This document shows positions 1-11,321 of a DNA stretch of 64,000 nt, piece after piece (position 1 is the first letter of the stretch; every line of letters starts with the position of its first letter). The notes beneath the pieces are model-generated. The model did not search any database. It saw nothing but the letters and a program-made list of their open reading frames with translations, and was not told the origin of the DNA. This DNA comes from Plasmodium coatneyi (taxonomy: Eukaryota > Apicomplexa > Aconoidasida > Haemosporida > Plasmodiidae), in assembly GCF_001680005.1 (NCBI RefSeq), contig NC_033569.1:1-64000 (forward strand), written 5' to 3'. The translations under genes and the position numbers were made by a program.

Positions 1-253
1 AACCCTAAAAACCTAAACCCTAAACCCTAAACCCTAAAAAACCCTAAACCTAAACCCTAAACCCTCAACCCTGAACCCTAAACCTCTGAACCCTAAACCT
101 AAACCCTGAACCCTAAACCCTGAACCCTGAACCCTAAACCCTAAACCTAAACCCTAAACCCTAAACCCTGAACCCTAAACCCTAAACCCTGAACCCTAAA
201 CCCTGAACCCTGAACCCTAAACCCTGAACCCTAAACCCTGAACCCTAAACCCC
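1..253. repeat. Telomeric repeat tract (chromosome left end)
   Basis: Continuous seven-base repeats, AACCCTA mixed with AACCCTG, with occasional slips. On the other strand this is GGGTTTA/GGGTTCA running outward to position 1, as expected at a left chromosome end in Plasmodium. The two variants are interspersed and the tract stops abruptly near 253. It is short, so the assembly probably holds only part of the telomere. Confidence 0.97.
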
Positions 254-424
254 TTGAAGATTATTATTACCATCACCCTTCTTTCTCTTTTGGATAAAAA
301 GTGTGAATGTCACACACACACACACAGAATTGAAATATACAAGAGAGAAATGTCATAATTGTGAAATGTCATAGTTGTGAAATGTAAAGTAATAGAGCAA
401 AATAAAAAGGGGGGCCACTTTTTT
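254..424. other. Short telomere-adjacent spacer
   Basis: Low-complexity sequence with a CA microsatellite near 310-327 and a duplicated phrase of the form TTGTGAAATGTCATA at about 340-385. No gene is visible. The broken KIR end starts just inside it. Confidence 0.6.
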
Positions 425-1011
425 TTATGTAGGATGATAATGTATATATCGGTGACTTGTTGTATTATTATTTGTTCTTTTTTTTTGTCTATTATTTCTC
501 TTCAGTCTGCTGTTGGTAGATGATGATGTTGTAGTAGTGGTGTATAAAGAAGAATTATCAATAGAAGTTCCTTCTGTTGACCTGAGTATGGAACTCATTT
601 CTGAATCTTCTATTGTTGAAGCTCCTGTTGTTAAGGTGTCGTCGTCGTCGTCATCATCAAACTCTTTAAATTCTTTCCTAAGGGACCTTTTACTTCTGCT
701 TCCTCTAGAAGAGGAGTTATTCCCCTTAAGGAAGGAGAGGAAGAGGTGTGATTTATACTTGTAAAAAAAGTATGCCAATGCAGGTAATCCTACTGCAGCT
801 AATACACCAGACACAGCAGCAGGTTCAGCATTAAAGGATGTTCTATCCTGTGATGGACTACATGTTTGTTCCTCAGTAATATGGTGATATACTGTTCTTT
901 CCGTGTCCTTTCTGCACTTAGACCTACTCCTTCACATGTTAGTTGTGATGGTGTTGGAATAGGGTTGCTGTTACCTCCGCTCCTATCGCTGTTATTATAT
1001 CTCCCAACCAA
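425..1011 (-). pseudogene. kir: KIR gene relic (C-terminal part, frameshifted)
   Basis: The minus strand at 425-814 encodes a KIR-type end: a hydrophobic helix (VLAAVGLPALAYFFYKY), a basic stretch (SKRSLRK), a run of seven aspartates, then Ser/Thr-rich tail. Upstream the frame runs only to a TGA near 955. The adjoining frame (799-1011) carries PIPTPSQLTCEGV, which resembles the segment before the helix in KIR/PIR proteins. So the two halves are in different frames. No KIR extracellular domain with its Tyr-Trp core is found. Helix and tail closely resemble the KIR gene at 2694-3945, in opposite orientation, and as there no intron separates them. A sequencing or assembly indel near the chromosome end could mimic the break. 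Confidence 0.65.
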
Positions 1012-1012
1012 T

Positions 1013-1288
1013 TTATATAGAATATATAACAGAAGAGACTAGTGGTTCCATGTTCCCCCCTATAGACAATGAACTCACTCTACACAAAGTATTTATAATC
1101 TTGTCCTTATAACCTGCAAGATCCCCATATGGTTTTAATGCACCTCCTACCTTTATTTCTATTTCTGTATGTTTATTATTACAATTATTTCCGCTTCCTT
1201 GTCCATATTCCAGTGTAGTGCACATCATTATTGAATTCAACTTTTCCAAGCATTTTCCCAACGAATGTAACAAAGAATATATAGCATT
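1013..1288 (-). pseudogene. Unrecognised cysteine-containing fragment
   Basis: An open frame of about 92 codons follows a possible acceptor (TATAG at 1293-1289) and ends in TAA. It holds scattered cysteines (GKCLEKLNSIMMC, NNCNNK, INTLC) and ends SSVIYSI. It does not show the KIR Tyr-Trp core. It lies just upstream of the broken KIR end but in another frame, so it may be an exon of the same broken gene, a piece of a SICA-type cysteine-rich domain, or a fragment of another subtelomeric family. I do not recognise it. Confidence 0.4.
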
Positions 1289-2693
1289 CTATACATTTCT
1301 AATTTTTCATTTTCCCATTTTGACGAATGTAATATTTTACAAAATGTGATATTTTAAAAAATGTTCTTAAATTTTCCTTACCCCATTGCATGCATCCACC
1401 TCCTCCATCTTCTTCCTTTTCCTCTGTGAACATTTTCCCCTATTCTTCATTTATACTATGTTGTATAATAAGTTTTTCATATAGCTTTCCTTCCTTTTTT
1501 TTCTTCTTTCTTCCTTTTCTTTTTTCTTCTTTTCCTTCTTATTTCTTCTTTCCTTAGACCCTTCCTTCCTTAGACCCTTTTCCATCCTTCCTCCTCCTTT
1601 GACCTTTTCTTTCCTTCCTTCTTAAAACCTTTGTTTTCCTAGCTCTTCTTTTATTTCCTTTTTTTTCTTTCTTTTTTTCGTTCCTCTTTTTCCCTCCTTC
1701 TTTCGTTTTCTTTTTTTCTTTCTTTTCCTTCCTTCTTTCCTTTTTTCTTCCCTTATTCCTTCTTTGCTTCTTAAACCTTCCTTTCCTTCTTATTCCTTCT
1801 TTCCTCCTAAAGTCAAAATTTCGAACTACGTTATTTTGCACTTAGAAAAAAAATATTCTGCATTCACTCATTCCTTCTTTGCAACATAGATCACATTTGA
1901 TACATATATGATTGTTCCTGCATTTATTATTTTTTTTTTTATTATTTTTTTTCTTCTTTTTCTTCCATAAATACACTATAAATAACTTACTCACACAGAA
2001 CATGTGCACTATATTATGTACTATTTTGAGCACCCCGACCTTCTTCCCCTCCTACTCTTTAAATGTGCACATTATACATTTTACTTATATTCATGTACCA
2101 TCATCCTCCTTCTTCCTTTTCCTACCTTTTCCTTCCTTTTATTTTTTTTAAAATACATGAAAAAAATTTTTTTAAGAAAGGGTTTGTACTCCTTTTTTCT
2201 TTTTTTTTTCTTTCTTCCTTTTTCTCGACAACGCCGTTCGTTTGGGAGAGAGAGTATATTTTTTCCCCTTCCATGGACATATATATGTATACATATATAT
2301 ATACATATTATATATAAATGAACAACTCCATAACGTACATATCAAAAATAGAATAAAAGAAGAACAAAAAAAAAACAAAAAAAAAACAAAGAAAAATGAG
2401 AAAAGAAAAGAAGAAGCAAAAAATTGCCATTCTTACATAAATAGCAGGTGAAAGGAAAAAATCATACATACATACACATACAACTATATATATATATATA
2501 TAGTTATATATACATCATATATACATATATATGTATATAATATATATATATATATATGTTGAAGTAAGGAAAAATGTCCATTTTTATAGCACAAAATTTT
2601 TATTATACAAGGCAAACGGTGGAAAGGCAAAAAATATATATATAAACATATATATACACATATGCACACATATGCAGATGAACAATAACAACA
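1289..2693. other. Spacer with long pyrimidine tract and TA/CA microsatellites
   Basis: Position 1485-1815 is an almost pure C/T tract (CTTCCTT-type, with CCTTAGACCC twice near 1553-1578). A second C/T-rich patch covers 2095-2240. 2255-2320 and 2480-2660 are TATATA/CATACA microsatellites. Apparent reading frames here are lysine/arginine- or phenylalanine-rich translations of low-complexity DNA and are not genes. Confidence 0.7.
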
Positions 2694-3945
2694 ATGGCAA
2701 CGCATGCAACGGTACTCAACTTCATTTCCTTATTTAAAGTTGATTTTAGCAGTGTGTACAAACATATAATACCTAATGAATAATGTAATAAGTAATAATG
2801 TAAAATGTGTAGTAATGCACATATATATTTTGCTAATTACCCATTTCTAGAAGGAACATTTGGCTCAGTTACCATCGCAGAAGGACTTATACGGAAAAGT
2901 ACTAGGAAGGAGTGACTCAATTCCATGTACTAAGCATGACGAAGTAGAAAAAGTTAAGGGTCAAATAAAAGCTTATCTTAGAACAGAGCATCGTGCTAAG
3001 AATATTGCAGAAGGGTGGTGTTACATACATGACGTAAGGAGGGTTAACAGCCACGCTAATGATCTTTGCTACACTCTCTATTATTGGTTAGGGGGAAAAG
3101 TATCGGAATGTGTACAATCTTCTGAATCATTTCAAACCGTCATGGATGATATTTACAGGGAATTGAAAAGATCAGGCCTTGGAAGTGTATGTCAAAATAT
3201 ATGCCATGATATTAACAAAGCCACTTTCGACTCTAGAAAAATAATATATGACTATACTCAAGACCAATTCTTTATTGAGCTGTATTCTCCTCAGAAGGAG
3301 AAAGTAACCTCCTGTGATGAAGCATATCACAACCACCTTCAAAAAATAAATGGAGCCTATGGGAGTGTATATAAGGAATGTAAAAGTAGCACTAATAATA
3401 CCTGCTGTGGCGAATTTAAGGAATTAATTCAAGGAAAAGGAAATAGTGGAACCTTAAATTTAACATGCAAAAATGTTACGAACCCAGGTTTTTCTGGTAC
3501 TGGTTCTACAGGAACTTGGAATCCAGGTTCTTCTGGTTCCGGTTCTACGGGAACCTGGAACCCCGGTTCTTCTGGTACCGGTTCTACGGGAACTTGGAAC
3601 CCAGGTTCTTCTGGTACCGGTTCCACCGGAAACCAGAACACTGGTAGTCCAAGACCAGATTCTACAGCTTCCCAAGCTGATGGAAGTGCTGTGGTACCTG
3701 CTGCTGTGTCTGGTGGACTTGCTGCAGTAGCATTACCAACATTGGCATATTTTTTTTACAAGTATAAATCGCACCTTTTCTTCCTCTCCTTCCTTAAGGG
3801 GAATAACTCCTCTGCAAATGGAAGAAGCAGAAGTAAAAGGTCCCTTAGATGTGAATTGAACAGGTTCTCAAACCACTACGACGACTCAACAACGGAATAT
3901 TCGTCCGAATATTCTATTCCATATACCTCATCATCATCCAGATGA
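2694..3945 (+). CDS. kir: KIR protein, variant antigen with 13-residue repeats
   Basis: Exon 2 (2851-3945, after TTTCTAG) begins KEHLAQLPSQKDLYGK, the usual KIR opening. A likely exon 1 is 2694-2711 (MATHAT, then GTACTC), giving about 370 residues in phase; exon 1 is the least certain part. KIR proteins are PIR-superfamily variant antigens exported to the infected red-cell surface. The cysteine-rich domain holds the Leu-Tyr-Tyr-Trp-Leu core, then four near-copies of a Gly/Ser/Thr repeat (GSTGTWNPGSSGT) at 3485-3640, a membrane helix (LAAVALPTLAYFFYKYK) and a short basic, Ser-rich tail. Unlike the four other intact KIR genes here, helix and tail are in one exon and the tail lacks the terminal I-x-Y-Q-R motif, stopping at TGA 3943-3945. 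Its tail resembles the broken gene at 425-814. Confidence 0.85.
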
Positions 3946-5200
3946 AGAAGTAAGGTTGCGAGTTGGGTGGAACGAAGGTACTTCCTAAGGGAACAAAGGT
4001 TGTTAGGTGGGTGGTAGGTGGAATGAAGGTCGTTAGGGGTGGTGGTTGGTGGAAGGAAGGAAAGGAAGGGGTCTAAGGAAAGAAAGAAAGAAAGAAAGAA
4101 GAAAGAAGAAAGAAGAAGAAAAGAGAAAGAAAAAAAGAAAAAGAAAAAAAGGAAAAAAGGAAAAAAGGAAAAAAAAAAACAAGGGAAAGATAGGAATATG
4201 CCTACATACATTGTATATATATGCATGCATATATGTGTATATATAAGTATATGCATTAATTATATGTATGTGCATGTACGCATATAATATGGGAAGAAAA
4301 AAGGGAAGGAAGGAGGGTGAGGAAGGTAAGGTACGATGTGCTCTGTGTGTATACGTAAACTGCATACTACATACACGTGAACATTTCATAGTAATCCATC
4401 TTTTTTTTCCTTTTAAGAAAAAAAACGCAAAATAAAAAACGTGCATACTAAAAATTCTGCTTCAGCTCAAAAGAAAAAAGGAATTTACGCCCTCCCCTGC
4501 CTAGTTCCTTCCTTCCTCCCCTTCCTCATATACATAACAAATAATTTAAGTAAAATAATAATAATATCATATATTCCAAACGAACAACCACATACGATAC
4601 AATGAAATAATATAAATGAATGTATAAAAAGGAACATGTAATAAGAAAAAAAAAAAAAAAATTTTCGATCCCTTTGCATCGCTTCCTCTTCCCTCAATTC
4701 CTTTCCCGCTTCCTCAACTTCTTCCCGTTCTTTTCCCTCCTCCCCATTATTATTATTCTATTATTTCATTTTACTTCCCCCTTGCGCCGTTGTTCCTTAC
4801 ATCTTCTCTTTTTTTTTTTTTTTTTTTCTCTGTTCATTATATATATATATATACATATGTGATAACTTTTATACACAGATGTTTTAACTTTGATATACAT
4901 ATGTGATAACTTTGATACACAGATGTGGTCATTTTGATTCACAGAGATGTGTGTGTGTATTTAATTTGTTATGGTTGCTCTCAGAAGAAATTTGAACAAT
5001 GTGTATTATTATTAGTGTGAAAGAGGAAAAGAAGTAAAAAATATTTTTAGGGCGCACATACTTTCCTACTTTTTTTTATAATCCTTGTTAAGGAAAGGAA
5101 GTCGAGCAAATTTCTTACACATGTATGTTCTGTATAAATATATAAGCAGAACAATTTGTAATACATGTTTATTTTATACAAAAGCACACACCTATACACC
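3946..5200. other. Spacer with purine tract, microsatellites and a 40-base repeat
   Basis: 4040-4190 is a GA-rich tract, 4195-4290 a TATATG/CATGTA microsatellite, and 4690-4830 a C/T-rich stretch. At 4853-4950 a unit of about 40-50 bases containing ATATGTGATAACTTTGATAC and ACACAGATGT is repeated two to three times. No gene is supported. Confidence 0.6.
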
Positions 5201-7761
5201 ATGTCAGAAACAGCACCAGTAGCACCGGCAGGAGGAAAATATCTAAATGTACATTTTTTCCTCTTTTTAAAATGATTACATACATAAATATATGTGTGTG
5301 CGCACAAGAATTTATTTACATAGTATAATAAAAATATAAAAACACGGAGGAAAACGTATGTGTATACATTCTATGCGTAACCACCACATTTACAGGAAAC
5401 AAATTTAGAGAACTTGGATTCAAAAATAAAGTTCTATAAACAGGTCAAAGGAACGAGTGTTTACTGCCATTTTAATGGTGAAGGGGGAAAATTAGGAGAA
5501 GCGAAGACCAAATTAAATTCATGCACTGAAATTAAAGGTGAAGAGGATAAAATTGCTAAGGGTCTATGTTTTGTAACTTCAAAAAAGAAAGATGCGCAGG
5601 AAGAAATAGAACAGGCGTTTGGGGGGTATGTGTATGGTGTGGACGAAGCGGGCCCGGAGGACGAGGACGGATCGGACGACTTGAACGAACGGTTTAATTA
5701 TTCACTCTGCCATTTTCTCTATTATTGGTTAGGTGACCTTGTATGGAAAAGTAACGGGGGAAATAATGTGACAGATGGTTCTAAATTTTCACAAATTATG
5801 CATAAAATTTATGAGGCACTTCCAGAATTTGGTGTTAGCGAAAATTGTACACTCCTATACAAAGACGAAGACACAAACACTACTCACTTGGACAAAACAA
5901 TTTTTGGTTATCGAAAAACCGTATTTGATTTTACCTTTGATTATAAAGGTATAAAGGGAAAACTGAAGAAATTTGACAACTCCTGTGATGAAAAATATTA
6001 TGGACACTTAGACCAAGCCTGTAAAGCATTTGAAACTGTAAGTAAAGATTGTAATAGCAAACAGAGTTCATATTGTAAAGAATTTCAAGAGAAGTATGAA
6101 ACAGACAAGGATCAGAACCCCCTAACCTTAGAAAAAACTGGACCACAGGAGATAGAAGGATCTTCAGGGAAAGTTAATATTTACAAAAACATTAAATTAG
6201 AATTAAAATATACAGATCAATATAGGCAGAAGCTCATTGATGAGAAGACTAGAAGTAAAGCACAAGCACAGAACCGTGCAGATGCTCACCAACGGGATGC
6301 TCCTGCTCCTCCTCATTCTGCTGCTACCCTTAACCAGGTCAGTACAATAACCACGTCAATAACAACAAACAAACAACATCAAAAACAATAATAATAATAG
6401 TAACAAATTTAATGCCCTTCTCTTTAATTTTAGGGTGAATGTACACACATATATTGTGTTCATGATAATATTTTAATATGCACCAATTAGGGGAAGGGAT
6501 AAGAATAAAAAACACTTTGGGGTTACATATGTATATTCCACTAATTATACTTACAGGACCTGTACTTAGATAATTTACCCTCAAAGCAAGTGTACGACAC
6601 TCTTGATTTTCAGGATGTCGCACCGAAGAATGAAGGTACCTTCAACCCAATAAAAAGTAGGCTACAGGGTATACACGCAGAATACCCTGATGTGAGTACC
6701 TGTATAGATAAGATTGCCAGTGCCTGGTACTATATAACCACAATAATGGGGGAAAGGGATCCACGGTATCCTGGACGTTATAACTTCTTCTATTATTGGT
6801 TAGGATCCATACTGTGGGGAAAATTGAAGGACACTAATAAGTTCCCGGAGGCTGTGCGCATAATCTGCACAAAATTACCGGAGGGAAAAGGTACAAGTGG
6901 GTGCAAAAATCTGTACGATAAGATCACCAAAGAACAGTTCGACAACATGAAAAAATTGTATAATCATTCTCAGGATTATGAAACTATTAAACAACTACTA
7001 AAGCTTAATGGATCCCGTTGTACTGAGAAACTTAAACAATACATGGATGACATCTTCAAAACTTATGATAAAGTGAAAACAGAATGTAATGGTAAGAGTG
7101 ATGAGTACTGCAACAATTTTGAAAGTAAATATATGCAATACTGTACTAGGGAGTTAGCAAACTTATCATGTTCAGAAGGAATAAGTGCGGCAGCCACCGC
7201 CGCTGTCTCTTCCATATTAGGAATAGGAGCACTACCAGCGGCTGTTTTTTTTTTATATAAAGTAATGATCATAATAAATATATACACATATGTATATATA
7301 TGTATGTATATATATAACTAAATATGTACTTATATATATATGTATGTATGTATATATGTATACATATTTGTACCCCTTAACATTTGCAACCCTCACCTCC
7401 TTTCCTTCCACCCCTAACATTCTTTCCCTTCCCGTAACCCTTTTCTTAGCATAATCTTCTACCCTCCTGGATAAAGGACAACTTTTGGGGGGGAGGAAGG
7501 AACAATAACGTCAACAGTAGGAACAGCAGTAATAGAAGAAAAGGAAGATCAGGTGGAAAGAACTGGGACACATTAACGGACAATTCAACAACAAACTCTA
7601 CATACGACTCAACGGACGTTTCCACAGCAGATTCAACCATAGCAGATTCCATAGATGGTTCTACTGTATATGGTGGGCAACATGTTCGAAGGACATATAA
7701 TGCAGCACGGTATCAAAAGACGAATGAACCAAGAAATAATATAGCTTATCAACGCATGTAA
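5201..7761 (+). CDS. kir: Two-domain KIR protein
   Basis: Four phase-0 exons make about 668 residues: 5201-5248 (start MSETAPVAPAGG), 5396-6337, 6557-7261 and 7450-7761. Exon 2 holds a full KIR domain (CHFLYYWLGD near residue 115, RKTVFDFTFDY, Cys-rich end) and a hydrophilic linker rich in Lys, Ala and Pro. Exon 3 starts afresh with DLYLDNLPSKQVYDTLD and holds a second KIR domain (FFYYWLGS) and the membrane helix (ILGIGALPAAVFFLYK). Exon 4 is the tail: Asn/Arg-rich, then Asp-Ser-Thr repeats, ending NNIAYQRM. Donors are GTCAGT and GTAATG and acceptors TTACAG and TTCTTAG; the first donor (GTACAT) is the weakest call. Exon 2 ends in phase before a second domain start, so this looks like domain duplication in one gene, though read-through of two old genes cannot be excluded without a transcript. 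Confidence 0.85.
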
Positions 7762-10530
7762 AACACAGTTAAATGTGTAAACACCGTTAAAATGAAAACT
7801 GTCAAAATGTGAAAGCCGCTATAAAATGAAAACTGTGTAAAATACGACGAACACAATTAAAAATGAAATCTGTAAAAAGTGCGAACACCGTTAAAAATGA
7901 AAACTGTATAAAATATGAACACAGTTAAAATGCGAACACCGTTAAAATGAAAACTGTAAAAAATGTGAACACCGTGAAAATGCGAACACCTTTAAAATGA
8001 AAACTGTAAAAAATGTGAAGTCAATTAAAATGCAAACTGTGTAAAATGTGAATACCGTTAAAATGAAACTGTTAAATGGAAACTGTAAAATGTAAACTGT
8101 GAAAATGTGAACACCGTTAAAATGAAAACTGTGTAAAAATGTAAACACAGTTAAAATGGAAACTGTAAAATTTGTGAACACCGTTAAAATGAAAACTGTG
8201 TAAAAATGTGAATACCGTTAAAATAAAAACTGTGTAAAATGTAAACACCGTTAAAATGAAAACTGTAAAAAATGTGAACACCGTTAAAATGAAAACTGTG
8301 TAAAATGTGAACACTGTTAAAATGCAAACTGCGTAAAATGTGAACACAGTTAAAAATGAAAACTGTGTAAAAATGGATGAACACAGTTAAAATGAAAAAC
8401 TGTGTAAAATGTGAACACAGTTAAAAATGAAAACTGTTTAAAAAATGTGAACACAGTTAAAATGCAAACTGTGTAAAATGTGAACACAGTTAAAAATGAA
8501 AACTGTGTAAAAATGGATGAACACAGTTAAAATGAAAAACTGTGTAAAATGTGAAAACAGTTAAAAATGAAAACTGTGTAAAAATGTGAACATCGTTAAA
8601 ATGAAAACTGTAAAACAGAAACTGCAAAAATGTGAACACAGTTAAAAATGTGCAAACTGTGTAAAATGTGTGAACGCAGTTAAAATAAAAACTGTAAAAC
8701 GTGAACTGCAAAATGTGAACACAGTTAAAATGTAAACTGCAAAACGTGAACTGTAAAAATGTGAAAACAGTTAAAATGAAAAACTGCGTACAATGTGAAC
8801 ACCGTTAAAATGAAAACTGTAAAACGTGAACTGTAGAAAATGTGAACGCAGTTCAAAATGAAAACTGTAAAAAATGTGAATACCGTTAAAATAAAAACTG
8901 TTAGAATATGAACACCGTTAAAATGAAAACTGTGTAAAATGTGAACACAGTTAAAAATGTAAACTCTATAAAATGTGAACTGTTAAAATGTGAACACAGT
9001 TGAAAATGAAAACTGTGTAAAATGTGAGCATAGTTATATGAAAACTGTGTAAAATATGAACACAGTTAAAAATGTGCAAACTGTAAAATGTGGACACAGT
9101 TAAAATGAAAACTGTAAAAAATGTCGACACAGTTAAAATGAAAACTGTGTAAGATGTGAACACAGTTAAAATAAAAACTGTGTCAAATGTGTGAACAAAG
9201 TTAAAAGGAAAACTGTATAAAATGTGAACACAGTTAAAATGAAGAAACTGTAAAGTGTAAACTGTGTAAAATGTGAACGCAGTTAAAATGAAAACTGTTA
9301 AAATGTGGACACAGTTAAAATGAAAACTGTAAGATGAGAACTGGTAAAATGTGAACGCAGTTCAAAATGAAAACTGTAAAAAATGTGAATACCGTTAAAA
9401 TAAAAACTGTTAGAATATGAACACCGTTAAAATGAAAACTGTGTAAAATGTGAACACAGTTAAAAATGTAAACTCTATAAAATGTGAACTGTTAAAATGT
9501 GAACACAGTTGAAAATGAAAACTGTGTAAAATGTGAGCATAGTTATATGAAAACTGTGTAAAATATGAACACAGTTAAAAATGTGCAAACTGTAAAATGT
9601 GGACACAGTTAAAATGAAAACTGTAAAAAATGTCGACACAGTTAAAATGAAAACTGTGTAAGATGTGAACACAGTTAAAATAAAAACTGTGTCAAATGTG
9701 TGAACAAAGTTAAAAGGAAAACTGTATAAAATGTGAACACAGTTAAAATGAAGAAACTGTAAAGTGTAAACTGTGTAAAATGTGAACGCAGTTAAAATGA
9801 AAACTGTTAAAATGTGGACACAGTTAAAATGAAAACTGTAAGATGAGAACTGGTAAAATGTGAACGCAGTTCAAAATGAAAACTGTAAAAAATGTGAATA
9901 CCGTTAAAATGTAAACTGTATAAAATGTGAACACGGTTAAAATGAAAAGCTGTGTAAAATGTGAACACAGTTAAAATGAAAAACTATATAAAATGTGAAC
10001 ACCGTTAAAATGAAAACTGTAAAATGAAAACTGTTTAAAATGTTTACACAGTTAAAAATGAAAAACTGTGTAAAATGTGAACACCGTTAAAATGAAAACT
10101 GTGTAAAATGTGAATACCGTTAAAATAAAAACTGTGTAAAATGTAAACACCGTTAAAATGAAAACTGTAAAAAATATCGACACAGTTAAAATGAAAACTG
10201 TGTAAAATGTAAACACCGTTAAAATGAAAACTGTGTAAAATGTAAACACCGTTAAAATGAAAACTGTAAAAAATGTCGACACAGTTAAAATGAAAACTGT
10301 GTAAGATGTGAACACAGTTAAAATGAAAACTGTGTAAAATGTCAACTGTTAACATGTGAACACAGTTAAAATGAAACTGTGTAAAATGTGGACACCGTTA
10401 AATGAAAACTGTGTAAAATGTGGATACCGTTAAATGAAAACTGTGTAAAATGTGAACACAGTTAAATGAAAAACTGTCGAAATGTGAACACAGTGAAAAT
10501 GAAAACTGTAAAAATTCGAAACAGTAAATT
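7762..10530. repeat. 2.8 kb tandem array of 30-36 base units
   Basis: About 80 degenerate units of the form ACACCGTTAAAATGAAAACTGTGTAAAATGTGA fill the gap between two convergent KIR genes. Many units hold the inverted hexamers ACAGTT...AACTGT a few bases apart, or CCGTTA in place of CAGTTA. Unit length and sequence drift, with GTGTAAAATG or GTAAAAAATG as the usual joins. The long minus-strand reading frames (Phe-Asn-Gly-Val-His-Ile-Leu repeats) are translations of the array. There is no spacer diversity or other CRISPR character. Confidence 0.95.
8841..9906. repeat. 509-base higher-order duplication inside the array
   Basis: The stretch starting at 8841 (TGTGAACGCAGTTCAAAATG) recurs at 9350 and again at 9859, each 509 bases on. 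The first two copies are essentially the same over the full unit wherever compared; the third is broken off after about 48 bases. This block of about 15 small units was duplicated recently by unequal exchange or slippage, or was duplicated in assembly. Confidence 0.85.
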
Positions 10531-11321
10531 AGCAACGGCGAAGCAGAACAGTGCAAAAAAAAGATTTTAGTCCTTGCCATCGCTGCAGGGCGAAAGAAGT
10601 GCAAGGTGCAGCATCAAACGCGCGGGAAGCCAAATTGCGCGGCGCAAAGTTACGCCAGTAATATTTACGAAAAAAACAAGATTGGAAAAAAAAAAAAAAA
10701 AAAAAAGTCATGAATGTAATTGATGTTGCGAAAAAAAAAATTTAATAATTTAACGCACAAAAAAACAAGATTGAAGAAAAAAAAAAAAAGAAAAAATTTG
10801 CTAATCAAAAATAGCTAATGTACAAATTACGCTCCGCCTAATTAAGCGGAGTTTGATCACCTTCTTCGAAAATATTTCTTAGTCTTTTTCCTTTTTCTTC
10901 TTTGTTACACTTCAGAATTTTGTAATGCTCTTGTTTTATATTTCATACTTTTATCGCAGATAATTCACTTAACATGGCAAGTTCCTCCATAGTTCGAGAA
11001 GGGTACTATATGCTATAGTAACCCATATTCCGACCCCGGTCATTCTTCCATTCATTTTTATTCTTTCAGACACTGTGTATAGTATATTTTCTGTGGTAAT
11101 GTGCACTTAAAAAACAGTGTACATCATTATAATGCTTGAGGAATGGAACATTATATATATGTGTGAAACGGTAATTTATATTTCTTCGTCTTTGCTCACT
11201 CCTTGTATTATTATTTGCTACCCTTTCGAATTCTATAGAAAATATACTCTCTGTGGTAACGGGCATTTAAAACACGTTGCAGATCATTATAGTTTCTGAG
11301 TAGGGGAAGGGAGGATGGACA
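10531..11321. other. Spacer with GC-rich island, A-tracts and a duplicated 85-base unit
   Basis: 10553-10660 is clearly richer in G and C than its surroundings (see the ncRNA entry). Long A runs lie at 10686-10706 and near 10728-10795. At 11078-11160 and 11225-11310 an imperfect unit is repeated (ATATTTTCTGTGGTAATGTG versus ATACTCTCTGTGGTAACGGG, then ATCATTATA), just after the stop of the next KIR gene. Confidence 0.55.
10553..10660 (-). ncRNA. Possible Pol III-type GC-rich RNA (tentative)
   Basis: On the minus strand this GC-rich island has, in order, an A-box-like TGGCGTAACTTTG (10657-10645), a B-box-like GTTTGATGC (10619-10611, one change from GTTCGANNC) and a run of eight T (10562-10555). 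That is the order of an internal Pol III promoter and terminator. P. falciparum has GC-rich Pol III RNAs (RUF6) beside var genes; the parallel here is inference. No tRNA cloverleaf was recognised. Confidence 0.25.

Noticed and set aside
1554..1841. Minus-strand Lys/Arg-rich frame
   Set aside because: It is a translation of the C/T (G/A) tract, without any structure of its own.
4039..4287. Charged or Phe-rich frames on both strands
   Set aside because: Low-complexity A/G tract; both strands are open for compositional reasons.
7762..10530. Long minus-strand reading frames rich in Phe, His, Val and Asn
   Set aside because: They follow the tandem array in each frame, lack starts, signal motifs and splice signals, and change only with the repeat unit.
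7762..10530. CRISPR-like regular repeats
   Set aside because: Units run directly into each other with no unique spacers, and the organism is a eukaryote.
10553..10660. tRNA gene in the GC-rich island
   Set aside because: A- and B-box-like phrases are present but no cloverleaf arms or anticodon loop could be read.
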